A DNA stretch of 64,000 bases from Stentor roeselii (Eukaryota; Ciliophora; Heterotrichea; Heterotrichida; Stentoridae), in NCBI GenBank assembly GCA_006503475.1, contig RSEH01000031.1, forward strand, positions 124,001 to 188,000, given 5' to 3'. Positions 10,568-21,822 of the stretch are shown in pieces; position 1 is the first letter of the stretch; each line of letters opens with the position of its first letter. Position numbers and translations under genes: made by a program. Below the pieces are notes generated by a model. The model saw only the letters and a list, made by a program, of their open reading frames with translations, was not told the DNA's origin and searched no databases.

Positions 10568-13500
10568 TTAATAACTCACTCTACTTCTCAGTTTCAAGTA
10601 GCTCACCATGAAAAACCCTTCCACTGCCAAGGTAATCACAGCAGTAAACAACGCGACCTGCCAAGTATCACTACTAACCTCAAACAAAGCAAGACAAAAA
10701 ATACAAATGATCATGAGTGGTGCACTAACAATGAAAACATTCAAATACGACAATTTTTCAAGAGGCATTCTAAACCTAGTCGACATTCCCAAAGTCTTAC
10801 TTTCTGTAGTCGCAGGTAGTCCAAAGAGTCCTGAGTAAATAATCCTTATAAACTGACAACCAGTCATTAAAACCACGAGTCTCACCAGTAAATATGAATA
10901 ACAATGAATAGTCTTGTAGTATTCTAAACTCGCACTTTGAAAACTCAGAGGCTCCAAGTGCATTAAAATGAAAACAGCCCCCAAGGAACTCGTCCCTATC
11001 AGCAATGATGACGTCAAAGGAACTAAAAGTCCTGAACCCACGTGGCCTGAAGACCAAATCGAGGCCAATAGGAAGACTTTGCATGTGAATAAAAGGATAC
11101 TGAATAAGGATAAACCTGAAGCACCTGCCTGGTAACAGTCGTTACGGATCAATGATCCTAAAAGTAAAATGATGCAGATTAACAAGAACTCCACTATTAA
11201 TGGATATATCATGAAGGCGGACTTTGATTTTTTTTTTTGATTTTCAGACTTTTCGCATTTGTTTGATTGTGATGAGTAGCCTGATGGACAGACTGATACG
11301 CATTGGCTTTCGTGCAGGTAACCTTCGCTGCAAGATGAGCAATCATGCTTGGATGAGCACTTGTTACACCCTGGAACACAATCAACACATGAACCTGAAT
11401 CTAAATAAGTCCTATTCGGGCAAGTTTCGCAAGAGTTTAAATAAAATCCGAAGCCTTCCTCACATGATGTGCATTCAGTCGCTGTGCAAGACAAGCAATT
11501 ATTCGGGCAGATTACTTCACAGGTCTTGTTGACTTCTTTTGTGCCTTCAGGACATGAACTTAAACATGATCCTTCGTATTTAATTGCTTCTTCTTTGCAC
11601 TGTTCGCAAAAATCTTTGCTTTTGCAGGAAAGGCAGGAATCTTCACAGGATAAACAAGTTTTTTCACTGGGGAAATAACCTTGAGGGCAATCTTCGATGC
11701 AGGTTCCATCAAAATGATTACCTTTGAGACAACCTTCGCATTTTTCTCCCTTGCATTTCGTGCAGTTGTCAGGGCAATGAAAAACACAGATTGAGTCAAC
11801 AGCGTCGTACCCCAAAGGACATACGCTGACACATTTTTCATTTAATAAAAATGAATTTTCATCACATATAGAACAAATTTTTGTACTTTCACATGTAGTG
11901 CAGTTTTCTGAACAAGATTGACAAGTCTTGTCGTATTCGAAAAATCCAGAAGGGCATTCATCAATACAACTTCCTTCATGATTTATTTTATTCTGTTGAC
12001 ATTTTTCACATGTTTCAAGTGACTGGCAAAGCTCACAACTATCACCACAAAAATTGCAAACATTCTCATTATCAAACATACCATCAGGACAATAATTAAC
12101 ACAAATTCCTTGATTCAAAATAGTTCCATTTTTACACTGCAAGCAAAAATCACTATTTCCCTTCTGACATTTGATGCAATCCACGTCATTACACTCCACT
12201 TCACAATGTCCTAAAACCGGTTTATATCCAGCAGGACACATTTCAACACATTGAAAATTATCAGTCAAAAGCAAATCATTTTCACATTTAAAACAAGTCT
12301 TAAAATCCTTACAAGTCAAGCACCCTGTCATACATTCAGAGCAATTCGACTCATTAGGAAAAGTACCTGAAGGACAAGACGAGAGACAAGTATTGTTCTC
12401 ATATTTTAAATACCCTTGATTACAACTTGTCACACATTGATCAAACTGCAAATAAGTCTCTCCTTTACAACTAGTGCAAGTATTGAAAGAACTGCAGTTT
12501 CCACAGGACTCGTTGCATACTCGGCACATGTCTTCTTCAATAAAAAGATGACCTGAACAATCAGAAGCCTTCAAACATTTTCCTTCTTTTTTTACCATCC
12601 CTGAAGGGCAGGTGAGGCTGCAGGTATTGTTAAACAAGTAAAAACCTGAGGCACAGACTGAACAGTTACTTTGAGAAGAGCAGGAACTACATTCATTTGG
12701 ACAGGAAAGGCACCAGTCTTTGTTTATATATTTTCCTGAAATGCAGTCCTCGGTCTTTGTGCAGAGTCCTGCCTCGGCTTTGAGGTAGCCTTGAGGACAG
12801 TTGGAGAAACAAGTTGAATTGTAAAGGAATAAATTTTGGATGCAGGATGTGCAGTCGATTGAATTTGAACAGGTTTGACATGAGGAGTTGCATGGAAGAC
12901 AGTCTTTTGAATCTAGTGTTATGTAGTTTTTATTGGGACAGGACGATATGCAGAGATTTCCTGAACTTCGATAGTATCCTGAAGGGCAGATCTCCAGACA
13001 AGTCCCTTGATGTAGATATCTTGAACCTGAACAGCTAATGCAGTCGTTTTGAGAGGTGTCTGTGCAGGTTGCGCAGGTTGAATCGCAACTTACACATTTT
13101 TTTCCCTTGAGAACTGAGATGCCCGGAGGACAAGCAGCCACACAAACTCCATTATTGATGATTTGTTCATAATAATAAGAAAGACACCCATTACAACTAG
13201 AAGCACTCGAGCAAGCACTACACTTATAATAACAAGAGCTACAAACAGCCCCATCCCAATAAAACCCAATCGGACATTGCAAATCACATGATCCAGTAAC
13301 AATAGAAAACTTATACCCATTAATACAAGAAAGGCAAAAATCCGGACTTTTACTACAAGTCGCACAAGGTGCAGTACATGGACTATTTAAAACACAATCA
13401 TTTCCACTTTGACTAGTCCCCACAGGACAAAAAGCAACACAAGCCCCATCAGTCTTATAAAGACCATCAAGACACGTAAGGCAAGCATCAGCCTGATGCG

Positions 13501-16500
13501 AAGAGCATGTCTTACAAGTGAAATGACACTTCAAACAAGTATAAGGCTGAGTGACAGTCAAGAAGTACCCATCATCGCACTTGGCAATACAAGAGTACTC
13601 CTGTAAAAAAGGGTTATTACTAGGAATCAAGCATTCATAACAAACTGACCCAGAACATTTACTGCATTGACAAGAAACAGCAGGCGGGTAGTAAGTAACT
13701 TGAAGAATTGGAGACTGATCCACCACGAATCCATTCGAGTCCTTTAAAGTAATTCGAAAGCCGGTGAAAGAAATCGGTGATGATGGGTTCGTGATTACTG
13801 AAACAAGTACTCCTACCATGATGCTTCCTTTTATTGTTTTTGAAAAGCCGTTTCTTATAGTCACGATATTAGAACTCTTGGTACAACTCAGGGTCTCTTC
13901 AATTGACAGGTACTCGGAACATGAAAGACTTGAAACTAACAAACCACTTGCAAGGGTCAAGTCGATTATCGCTCCTGTAGTTACACTATGCTCAGTTGTA
14001 AAAACCACTCTATAAGTACTGCTTATTGAAACTGTTGGGTCGACAGGGTGTATATCAGAATTAAAGATCTTGCCCGGGGTGAAAGCAGAAATCACTGAAC
14101 TCACATCAGCAGAACCTGAGTCAATCAAACTGGAATAACGAGAACTCACTGATATTATCCCTGATATCGTTATCACTGAATCAGGGTTCTTCGTGCCAAT
14201 TATTGTCAAGTTCACAGTACTCCCTGCTAAACATTCAGATTCACAATAATCAATTATTTTCAGGTCAGTTAAAGACCCGGAGTACTGCAAAACTTTCGAA
14301 CCTTTCAAGATCTGAATAGAACTTTCAGTCAATAACAAATTTTCTGGAAACTTGATCATGATTTCACCTCCTGCTGGAAGTTTCGAAGCGATTTTAAATG
14401 AAAAATTTACCGTTGTCGAGGCACTTACCACGTTACTAGTCCTGGTAAAGACAAAAGAAGAGACAGTATTCGGCTGAAGACTTTGAATAGACGACACCAA
14501 ACTTCCAGTCTCGATTTTAAAGTTAGAAAAAAGTACAACATACGAGAAATTTCCAGTCACATTCGCAGTAGTAGTAGGATTTTTCAGTCCCATCACCCGT
14601 AAAGAGAAGAAAGTCCCTGCAGGGCATGAAGAGCTGCAAAGACTTACCTTGAAACTTCGAATACTTCCATTAACACCCAGTTCATACGAGCAGTCAACAG
14701 CTTTGCCTGAAGACAAGCAGGTCACTGAGGTGGAAGGAAAGACCAGAGACCCTGGAAGGACTATCTGCACTGTTGAACCTGAGACGTAGTCGACTAATGA
14801 AGTGAAGGACACTGATAATGAACTGTCCAGTTGCACTGTGTCCCCTGCTCTTGAGATCTGCCCTGATGAGGACCTTGTTGATAAGCTCGGCTGGAATTGC
14901 CCGGCATTTGTCACTAAGTCAATCACTGCAGACATTGAAGGGTTGTAGGTGTAAATCCTTATTTGCGATGATAATGATGGGTCTAAGTACATCGGGTTAC
15001 GCAGACCTGTCAGGTTTAAAGAAAATGATGTTCCACTTTTACAGCAGTTGTTGCAGGATGTGTCTGTTGAAGAACACCATTCTTTTAGGATTAGCTCTTG
15101 AGTGTCTGGGTCTTGTGATGAGGACTTTGAACAGAGGTTTGTGTTTGAACTTGCCTCCGTGCATTGGATACCGGATGTTTCTTGGAATTGATCTGATGGA
15201 ATCACTAGCTTTATATAGGCTCCTGATGGAATTGAGGTTGATGTTGTGAAGGTTAGTGTGAATGGACCTGGGTCAGTCACAAACTCCGAAGCACGATTTT
15301 TGCTCTTAACAGAAATCAAATTAGGATTAGCAGTAAAGTTAACAATCTGTTCATTCATACAAATAAGTGTATTCGCCGAAGTATACAAGTAAAGTTTCAA
15401 GAACTCCGTAGTCTGATTATTCGGAGGGTTGATAATACTAGTAAACCGAATAGCAACAGTTTTATCAATTTGAGTCACCAAGTTCGAAGTAAACTGATTA
15501 TTCGAAACAGAGCAACTAAGTGAAGGCGACGTTCCAAGTCCTCCTGCATTGATGCAAGCTGAGTTGCTTTGAACAACATAAGTCGAAGGAAAGACCAAAG
15601 TGAAGTAAAACTGACTCGTATAAGAACTATCATAAATATCATTCGAGAAGTAAAACGCGATTTGAGTTGATGCCAAAACAAATCTATTCACCGGGATATA
15701 CCCCGTCAAAGTAATCGCACAAGGATGTATCGCACTTATCATAAAAGTCCCTTTTTCTATCAACTCATTCGATGAAGTCGATGAAAAGATAGAACCTGAA
15801 GAATATCCAACAAATCGAGGGTTCTTCACCTGTGATATATTTAAAAATATCTCAGAACCTGCAGGGATCAAGGATGATGAAAGTCCAGTCAATGTAATTG
15901 ACTGGCTGTTTATATTAACACCTAAAACTTTAGCCTGTCCTCCAGTGACCTGCCCATAGGCCAAGGTTTCTGCAGCAGTTCTCAGGCTTGAATCTGAAGT
16001 AAAAGTTATAATAAGCCAGCCATTTGCAGGGATTATTTTAGATGAGGTAAAAGTTAGACTGTAAGTTGACCATCCTCCTACTTTTAAATTGTCTTGATCA
16101 AAACGATTGCTTGTCATGTCGCAAGGGCTGAAATAATTGTTTGCAAAAGTGTATGATATTGAAAATGATGCAGTTGAGGACCCTTCGTAATAACCAAACA
16201 TTTGGATCGTGCCCATGTTTGAACTTGAATATGCAATGCTGGGGTTTGATACGAGACCCACTTTGAAGGTTATTATCACTTCTATTGTTTTAGGAGTTAT
16301 TAAGGTCAATTTGTTTGGACCGGTTATTCCGCATTGAGCGTCTAGGTCGGAGTCTTGTTGGTTTATGCTTGGATTTGAAGAGTTGTAGACTGTTGTTATT
16401 ATTATTTCAGGAACGTCGACCACTGAACAATAACCAGGTAAAGAACCAATCGACCCCTTCAAAGAAAGTGTCGAAGGTAAAACAATTTCAATCTTAAATC

Positions 16501-16654
16501 TCGCGGGAATTGAAATATAACTATCAGTTAACGCAAGACTAACAGTCAAATTCGTATCAGCCCCAACAGTCTTATTAGCAAAATCAACAGAAGCACTATA
16601 AAAAGCAAAAACATTTTGAATTAAAAGGCAAAAACAGCCCGCCAGGTATTTCAT
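10568..16654 (-). CDS. Giant cysteine-rich multi-membrane surface protein
   Basis: About 2028 residues. The start is placed at the ATG at 16654 (MKYLAGCFCLLIQNVFAFYS), a clear signal peptide; an upstream in-frame ATG at 16702 would overlap the neighbouring gene. Residues 20-985 contain repeated beta-rich units with the pattern FTTxxxIPxGxxIxIxFPxxF and paired cysteines. Residues 990-1800 are furin-like/growth-factor-receptor type repeats (CxxCxxCxxSxxCxxCxxGYY..., each ending in CPxGY). After residue 1810 there are about six hydrophobic segments. This layout is typical of very large ciliate surface proteins; ligand and role are unknown. The stop is 3 bp from the convergent upstream gene, and the start is 13 bp after the stop of the same-strand gene at 16668. 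Confidence 0.88.
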   Translation of the reverse strand: MKYLAGCFCLLIQNVFAFYSASVDFANKTVGADTNLTVSLALTDSYISIPARFKIEIVLPSTLSLKGSIGSLPGYCSVVDVPEIIITTVYNSSNPSINQQDSDLDAQCGITGPNKLTLITPKTIEVIITFKVGLVSNPSIAYSSSNMGTIQMFGYYEGSSTASFSISYTFANNYFSPCDMTSNRFDQDNLKVGGWSTYSLTFTSSKIIPANGWLIITFTSDSSLRTAAETLAYGQVTGGQAKVLGVNINSQSITLTGLSSSLIPAGSEIFLNISQVKNPRFVGYSSGSIFSSTSSNELIEKGTFMISAIHPCAITLTGYIPVNRFVLASTQIAFYFSNDIYDSSYTSQFYFTLVFPSTYVVQSNSACINAGGLGTSPSLSCSVSNNQFTSNLVTQIDKTVAIRFTSIINPPNNQTTEFLKLYLYTSANTLICMNEQIVNFTANPNLISVKSKNRASEFVTDPGPFTLTFTTSTSIPSGAYIKLVIPSDQFQETSGIQCTEASSNTNLCSKSSSQDPDTQELILKEWCSSTDTSCNNCCKSGTSFSLNLTGLRNPMYLDPSLSSQIRIYTYNPSMSAVIDLVTNAGQFQPSLSTRSSSGQISRAGDTVQLDSSLSVSFTSLVDYVSGSTVQIVLPGSLVFPSTSVTCLSSGKAVDCSYELGVNGSIRSFKVSLCSSSCPAGTFFSLRVMGLKNPTTTANVTGNFSYVVLFSNFKIETGSLVSSIQSLQPNTVSSFVFTRTSNVVSASTTVNFSFKIASKLPAGGEIMIKFPENLLLTESSIQILKGSKVLQYSGSLTDLKIIDYCESECLAGSTVNLTIIGTKNPDSVITISGIISVSSRYSSLIDSGSADVSSVISAFTPGKIFNSDIHPVDPTVSISSTYRVVFTTEHSVTTGAIIDLTLASGLLVSSLSCSEYLSIEETLSCTKSSNIVTIRNGFSKTIKGSIMVGVLVSVITNPSSPISFTGFRITLKDSNGFVVDQSPILQVTYYPPAVSCQCSKCSGSVCYECLIPSNNPFLQEYSCIAKCDDGYFLTVTQPYTCLKCHFTCKTCSSHQADACLTCLDGLYKTDGACVAFCPVGTSQSGNDCVLNSPCTAPCATCSKSPDFCLSCINGYKFSIVTGSCDLQCPIGFYWDGAVCSSCYYKCSACSSASSCNGCLSYYYEQIINNGVCVAACPPGISVLKGKKCVSCDSTCATCTDTSQNDCISCSGSRYLHQGTCLEICPSGYYRSSGNLCISSCPNKNYITLDSKDCLPCNSSCQTCSNSIDCTSCIQNLFLYNSTCFSNCPQGYLKAEAGLCTKTEDCISGKYINKDWCLSCPNECSSCSSQSNCSVCASGFYLFNNTCSLTCPSGMVKKEGKCLKASDCSGHLFIEEDMCRVCNESCGNCSSFNTCTSCKGETYLQFDQCVTSCNQGYLKYENNTCLSSCPSGTFPNESNCSECMTGCLTCKDFKTCFKCENDLLLTDNFQCVEMCPAGYKPVLGHCEVECNDVDCIKCQKGNSDFCLQCKNGTILNQGICVNYCPDGMFDNENVCNFCGDSCELCQSLETCEKCQQNKINHEGSCIDECPSGFFEYDKTCQSCSENCTTCESTKICSICDENSFLLNEKCVSVCPLGYDAVDSICVFHCPDNCTKCKGEKCEGCLKGNHFDGTCIEDCPQGYFPSEKTCLSCEDSCLSCKSKDFCEQCKEEAIKYEGSCLSSCPEGTKEVNKTCEVICPNNCLSCTATECTSCEEGFGFYLNSCETCPNRTYLDSGSCVDCVPGCNKCSSKHDCSSCSEGYLHESQCVSVCPSGYSSQSNKCEKSENQKKKSKSAFMIYPLIVEFLLICIILLLGSLIRNDCYQAGASGLSLFSILLFTCKVFLLASIWSSGHVGSGLLVPLTSSLLIGTSSLGAVFILMHLEPLSFQSASLEYYKTIHCYSYLLVRLVVLMTGCQFIRIIYSGLFGLPATTESKTLGMSTRFRMPLEKLSYLNVFIVSAPLMIICIFCLALFEVSSDTWQVALFTAVITLAVEGFFMVSYLKLRSRVSY

Positions 16655-16667
16655 TTTTATAACCCAA

Positions 16668-19367
16668 TCAAGAATGAATACTTTTATTATAAATTTCAAC
16701 AATATTCAAAACGCACTTCAAAACAATCAAGTCCAAATCTTTCCCAAACTCTTTAAACATTTCGAAATATCCACAAGCAACAAAATAACTCGATTTCTCC
16801 AAAACGTCTAAAACCTCTTCAAAATTCACAGGCCCGGCCTCTACAAACTCTTCAGGGAAAATTTCTTTTAAATCACTTGAAAAGACTTCTTCCACAGAGA
16901 GAAACTCGCTGCAGGTTTCAAGTCCTTTAAACCCGCGGCCAGGTCGAAAGAGAGAAGCGATAAAGACCAAGTCGGCCTTTCGGACTGTTTCTGGATTGTT
17001 TTCGCAGGTTAAAGCTTTTAAGATCAGGTCTCCTGTTGACTTTATACATTGAAAATGTTCTTCGTTGATGAGAAGAGCGAAGTTTAAAGCTGCTTCCATT
17101 TCAATCACGCCTTGTTTGTTTAAACGTTTTTTGTCAAAAATTGTGTTTTTTTCAGCGAATTCGGTCAATTTGGTCATTCGGGCTTGTGAAAGGTTTTCAC
17201 TGAAGTAGTCTCGGTAGAACTCGGAAATTCGAATCACTGGGACTAGATTGGTTTCGGAAAAATCGTTGAAGTCTGGCATTAGTCCGAGTTTTGACTTGAA
17301 AACACTGTCGAAACCTGTTAAGTACATGGAAAGACTGTCTTTTACATTTATAAAACTCGCTTCTTTTATCTTTTTGGAGAGGTTTAAGAATTTTATAAAA
17401 TTTTTTATCTTGAGAACTGAACTATTTTGCAATAAATTCGCAAGAAAATCGATAACTTTTCGTTGGACTACTTTTTTTAAGGAATTTTTTGTTTCGAATT
17501 CAGTGTAAACGTATTCTAATAAGTCTTCTGGAACTTCTTCAGCTTTTATAAGAGAGGTGTAGAAGTTGTTAATAATTTTTACAAGCATTTTTCTGCTCAT
17601 TTTCTTTCTTTTATCCAATTCATGAAGACTTTTTTTCATAATGAACTCTCGAACCTTTTTACTTTTGACTTTTTTCTGAATTACGATTTTTTCCCTTCTT
17701 TGAAAGTTGAACTCTTTGAACTTTGTGGTGGTCGCCCTTCTTTTTTTTTCCATTCTCTTGAAAAACGTTTCTTTTTTTTCACTGTCTCTTAAATGTGCGT
17801 CGTCTTTATGCTCGAAATGAAGAGCGACTTGCATTTCTTCTCCTGTCCTTTCGTCGATTTCGTTTATCATATCGTCTTCGTACTTTTTTACTAGCATCTC
17901 GTATTTTGTTAACCGGTTGTTTCGAAGAGTTTCTTCTTCGTCTTCGCTTAACTCGAAACTGCTCTCGTTGGTGTTTAGGTTGTCCATCAACTCTTCTGCT
18001 TGAAGGGCTTCTCGTTGAGCGATGCTTCTTCCTCGGGCTAGACCTGTGAAGTAACCTGCACTCCAGGATATTATTTCAGCGTTTTCGGGAATGTAACCGG
18101 CTTGTTGCAGGTCACGTATTTCACTATCAACTTCCGCACTTGTTTCTTGGTTTTGATTATCGAACACCTGACCGTAAGTCTGAGTTTCTGCGTTGAAATA
18201 TACAAAGCTGAGCATTGTTTCTTTATCAGATGTCTCAATAGAGGTTTGGATTGATTTGTGCGATTTACAAAGTTCTTCTTGGTCGTCGAGTTTTTTTTTC
18301 TCAAGTAAGTGCACGGACTTGAACTTATCGAGAACTTGGAACTCAGACATGATTGCTTTGGCGAGATTTTTGTCTTTCAAAAGGTTTTTGTTATTCAAGT
18401 CCATGATGCCTCCCACTTTTTTCTTCAAACTATGAATAATTTTCTCATAGTTTTCCAGATATTTTTTCGGTACCTCCTCTCTAATAATCTTTTCAAGTTG
18501 CAAGTCCTTAATCTTAATTTCCTCTTCATTATCCTTCAACCTAGCCTTAAGCTGTATAAACATTACACTCAAAATTTTCTGCTTAGCCTTTTTAGCCAAA
18601 GTGACAAATTCCGATTTCTGTTTCTCCAAATCCCTAACAAGTCCCTGAACAGTCCTCTCCGACTTGGCAGCCTGTACAACAAGCAAAACTTCCCAATATC
18701 TTTGATACCCAGTGAAAAGTTTATTAACCAAAAGTGAAGTTTCATTATTTCTGCTCCTAATAAGCATCAAAAACTTATTAAGCGCTTCCTTTAAAAAGTC
18801 CTCAGCACTTTTAAGTGCTTTTCCCTGTTCTTCACTATCATTTTCAAAGAAACTCTTCTCAACATTCGCTCCAATCAAAGTTTTTTTAATAGTAAAGTCG
18901 AACCACTCAGTCAAATGAAGAGCTTCAGACTTCTCCTGGACTGCCTTTTCAAAAATCTTCAGTTCTTCACGAATGCTGAGCCTTACAGGGCTTTGTCCTT
19001 GTTGGTTAAACTGTTTCAGTTGGCTTTTCGGGTTCATAAAAGCATTTAAAATATTTTTATTGGCGTGCTTTATTTTTACCAGGTTTCTCAAAAACTTGTC
19101 GGTCGCTGATGGACTTATTAATGATGAGTCTGAGGTTTTTAAATTTGCTTTTGGACTTGATAAACTTATCACGTCAGCTGATAAACCTGATGGACGGTGA
19201 AGGGGAACTTTTGGAATTTTTAAAGCGTCTGAAGATAAAAATTGTTTTAGGTTGTCTCTTCCTGAACGACCTATTGATTCTAGGTCTTGATTTGAAGGGT
19301 CTGATAGGTTTATGCCTATTCGAGATTTTCTATCAATTATTGGACTCAGAGATTTTATGTTTTTCAT
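16668..19367 (-). CDS. Large coiled-coil protein, unknown
   Basis: An 899-residue uninterrupted frame. The first 110 residues are Ser/Pro-rich and probably disordered (SLSPIIDRKSRIGINLSDPS). From about residue 240 there are Lys/Glu-rich heptad-like stretches, an acidic cluster (SFELSEDEEETLRNN), a strongly basic segment (FKRMEKKRRATTTKF) and a helical C-terminus. SIQTSIETSDKET and NAETQTYG resemble the T-Q-T patches often found in ciliary coiled-coil and dynein light chain (LC8) binding proteins. No named family was recognised. It ends 13 bp before the start of the giant surface-protein gene. A cytoskeletal role is inferred from composition only. Confidence 0.8.
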   Translation of the reverse strand: MKNIKSLSPIIDRKSRIGINLSDPSNQDLESIGRSGRDNLKQFLSSDALKIPKVPLHRPSGLSADVISLSSPKANLKTSDSSLISPSATDKFLRNLVKIKHANKNILNAFMNPKSQLKQFNQQGQSPVRLSIREELKIFEKAVQEKSEALHLTEWFDFTIKKTLIGANVEKSFFENDSEEQGKALKSAEDFLKEALNKFLMLIRSRNNETSLLVNKLFTGYQRYWEVLLVVQAAKSERTVQGLVRDLEKQKSEFVTLAKKAKQKILSVMFIQLKARLKDNEEEIKIKDLQLEKIIREEVPKKYLENYEKIIHSLKKKVGGIMDLNNKNLLKDKNLAKAIMSEFQVLDKFKSVHLLEKKKLDDQEELCKSHKSIQTSIETSDKETMLSFVYFNAETQTYGQVFDNQNQETSAEVDSEIRDLQQAGYIPENAEIISWSAGYFTGLARGRSIAQREALQAEELMDNLNTNESSFELSEDEEETLRNNRLTKYEMLVKKYEDDMINEIDERTGEEMQVALHFEHKDDAHLRDSEKKETFFKRMEKKRRATTTKFKEFNFQRREKIVIQKKVKSKKVREFIMKKSLHELDKRKKMSRKMLVKIINNFYTSLIKAEEVPEDLLEYVYTEFETKNSLKKVVQRKVIDFLANLLQNSSVLKIKNFIKFLNLSKKIKEASFINVKDSLSMYLTGFDSVFKSKLGLMPDFNDFSETNLVPVIRISEFYRDYFSENLSQARMTKLTEFAEKNTIFDKKRLNKQGVIEMEAALNFALLINEEHFQCIKSTGDLILKALTCENNPETVRKADLVFIASLFRPGRGFKGLETCSEFLSVEEVFSSDLKEIFPEEFVEAGPVNFEEVLDVLEKSSYFVACGYFEMFKEFGKDLDLIVLKCVLNIVEIYNKSIHS

Positions 19368-19544
19368 AATTTACTTGGGAATATTTAATGATGGGACTGC
19401 TGAGGATGACAAACAATCAATATCATTCCAAAAAATAAGATTTTTATTGACTGTTGATACCTACAATTTCCACTATTTTAAAAGTGAACATTAGAAAATA
19501 TATATCTTTCAATAAACCGTTTCCAACACCTTAAACTAATAAAT

Positions 19545-20297
19545 ATGAGATCTTCAAGCAAAGAGCTAAAAGAGCTACTCCCAATCCTACCAAATCAAAT
19601 CACATTACTCTCCCGAATCCCAATAGCAACATCAGCTCTGATCATAACCTTCACAACCCTTTCTCTCCTTCTCTCCTTATTTTCATCAGGTTTCCAGAAT
19701 CTCGAGTTTCTTTTCCAAACAAAGCTGATGTCAACAGGTATTTTCCTATCCTCGCCCGGAGGTTTTTTGACAATATTTTCCTTTCATTTCCTTTTAATAA
19801 CCAAGCTGAAATCATCAGACAGCATTCTTTACACAGGACTTTCATGCATATCAGGTACAATTGGCCAGATATCTTTATTGCTATTATCTTTTTCCATAGC
19901 AGAAAAGAATTTCGTAAAAAGTGACTTTCTAGAAGAAGAAGAAGCTCTTGCATTAGCAATTTTTATGATAAGTTCAGTGATCTTCGAAACTTTAAGTCTT
20001 AACTTGCTCCTTGAATTCGGAGGGGTTCTGAGTAAAAATGAAAAAACTTGGGTTTGCCTTAAAATCGCTCTTGTCGGAGTTATTCTCTTTGGAAGTTTCT
20101 TGCAGGGTGCTATGGCGATTTTACTGCAAGTGATTCAAGAGGCTTGGCTGAGACTTGCCTTTGACATCACTCAATATTCAATGTTTTTCTTACATGCTGC
20201 TTATTTCAGCACTTTTTGTTACGATTTGCGAGATATTCAATTAACTGTCGACTTGAAACAAGAATATGAAGACTCTGTCAACATCTCCACTTTTTAG
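19545..20297 (+). CDS. Six-segment membrane protein, unknown
   Basis: A 250-residue protein with about six hydrophobic segments: ALIITFTTLSLLLSLFSSG, FLTIFSFHFLLIT, the segment around SGTIGQISLLLLSFSIA, LALAIFMISSVIFETLSLNL, the segment around CLKIALVGVILFGSFLQGAM, and ITQYSMFFLHAAYFSTFCYD. Size and segment number resemble the DRAM/Frag1/CWH43 group, but no diagnostic motif was confirmed. The stop is only 9 bp before the start codon of the ankyrin-DHHC gene on the same strand. Confidence 0.75.
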   Translation: MRSSSKELKELLPILPNQITLLSRIPIATSALIITFTTLSLLLSLFSSGFQNLEFLFQTKLMSTGIFLSSPGGFLTIFSFHFLLITKLKSSDSILYTGLSCISGTIGQISLLLLSFSIAEKNFVKSDFLEEEEALALAIFMISSVIFETLSLNLLLEFGGVLSKNEKTWVCLKIALVGVILFGSFLQGAMAILLQVIQEAWLRLAFDITQYSMFFLHAAYFSTFCYDLRDIQLTVDLKQEYEDSVNISTF

Positions 20298-20306
20298 ATA
20301 ATAATA

Positions 20307-21818
20307 ATGAATAAACTTTTAGAAGACCTTGAAGATTCCATCAAAAACAACGATTTTCGGTATTTTAAAGACCTGCTCGATGAAGGGTTGACAGGAATTT
20401 CATCGATAACGAATGAGTTCTCAGAGAATCTTTTTCATATAATTCCAGGTCTCTGCAAAACAGAGAAAATTCTGATCGATTTTGTGAAGTTTTCCTCAGA
20501 TATGATGAAAGAGCGCTTCGGATGTCAAGCGATGGTAAAACTGATGAACATGAAATCGACAACTGGAGAATGTTGGACACCTCTGCATGTGTCGATCACA
20601 AAAAGCAGGAGAGTAAGGAGTACCTAGAAAATGACAAAAAAGTACTTGGAACTCGGCGCTGACCCAAGAAGTAAAACTGACTTCGGACAGAACAGTCTTC
20701 ATTTAGCGGCAAAGTCCAGCATGTTTTCTATTCTTTTACTTTTGGTGAACTTGCATGGTTTGAACCTTCATGCAGTGGACAATGATGGCTTGACTCCTCT
20801 TCAGCTTGCTATTCAATCAAATCATGAAGAAATGGCTTTACTTATTCTTTCTTTATCTAAACAGTCAGATGACAGCAGAGCAAGAACATTAGGAATGGCA
20901 GTAAGAACTGGAAGTTATCGAATAACTCGACATTTGTTGGTACATAACCGATACGAGTCCTTTGAAATCATTGAAACCAGCAAAAAATGTGAAAATAAAG
21001 ACATTGAAAAACTTTTAGTAAGATAAAAACAGAGAAAAAAAGGAAATAAAGCAAAAAATAGGTGGAAGTTTTGGCTGCTACTTTTTGGGATTTTTACTAA
21101 AGAGTCCTTTCGATGGGAACAATTTATCTTAATTCGTCGAATTCAGCATGAAGAAGAATTTTTAATCATTGAAACCATTATTCAAGCTGCTTTGATCGTC
21201 GGTGCCATCACTTCTCTTATCGTCGTCAGAATGAAAGACCCAGGATTTGAAAATAAAGGCGACTTGACTTTATCAGTACCCGTCATTCAGGAGCTTTACG
21301 AGAAGTACCGGCCGGAGTTCGTCTGTCCCTACTGCTCAATAAAAAAACACAAAGACACCCGACATTGCGTCATTTGCCAGAAATGCGTCAGAAAACACGA
21401 CCATCACTGTAAATGGATAAACAACTGCATAGGGCAGAAGAACTACGCGAGTTTCATTAGTTTTCTCATCTTTTTCGCTGTTGATATCACTATCGACACT
21501 GCAATCTGCACTTATGATATCGCTTATCATAGAAAAGATGAATTAGTGCATTTTTACAATTTTAAAGGGAATTTTCTTCAGCTTTATCTGCTGATTTTTG
21601 GACTTGTTGTAAATTTTTCTATCATTTTTGTACTTTTTCCTGTTCTTTTTAAACAGCTTAAAAATATCAGAAATAACTGCAAAAAGAAGCCGAAAGTGCA
21701 GAAAAAATTAATTATTGATGAAAAGGAGTTTGGGGAACCTTTTAATGATGAAGTTTCGGATACTGCTTCTATGTTTTTAAAGGAATCTGGAGATAGAGAA
21801 AGTCTTTTAAGTGTTTAG
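20307..21818 (+). CDS. Ankyrin-repeat DHHC palmitoyltransferase
   Basis: Three exons (20307-20612, 20628-21017, 21033-21818) joined across two 15-nt introns, giving about 493 residues. The first two exons encode ankyrin repeats (TGECWTPLHVSITK, YLELGADPRSKTDFGQNSLH, DNDGLTPLQLAIQSNHEEMA). The third carries membrane segments flanking the cysteine-rich catalytic domain CPYCSIKKHKDTRHCVICQK...DHHCKWINNCIGQKNY, followed by two more hydrophobic segments. Enzymes of this type (ZDHHC13/17, Akr1) transfer palmitate from CoA to cysteines of target proteins on Golgi and vesicle membranes. The DHHC motif is intact. The stop codon is 4 bp from that of the convergent RING gene. Confidence 0.93.
20613..20627 (+). 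other. 15-nt intron 1 of ankyrin-DHHC gene
   Basis: GTAAGGAGTACCTAG, with A at position 10. It ends in an in-frame TAG; removal joins SRR to KMTKKYLELGAD within the ankyrin repeats. Confidence 0.92.
21018..21032 (+). other. 15-nt intron 2 of ankyrin-DHHC gene
   Basis: GTAAGATAAAAACAG, with A at position 10. Removal joins ...DIEKLL to RKKGNKAKNRWKFWLLLFGI, linking the ankyrin part to the membrane/DHHC part. Confidence 0.92.
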
Positions 21819-21822
21819 TTAA

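Noticed and set aside
10568-16702. Start of the giant surface protein at the upstream ATG 16702
   Set aside because: That start would overlap the end of the upstream gene and put 16 extra residues before a clean signal peptide at 16654.
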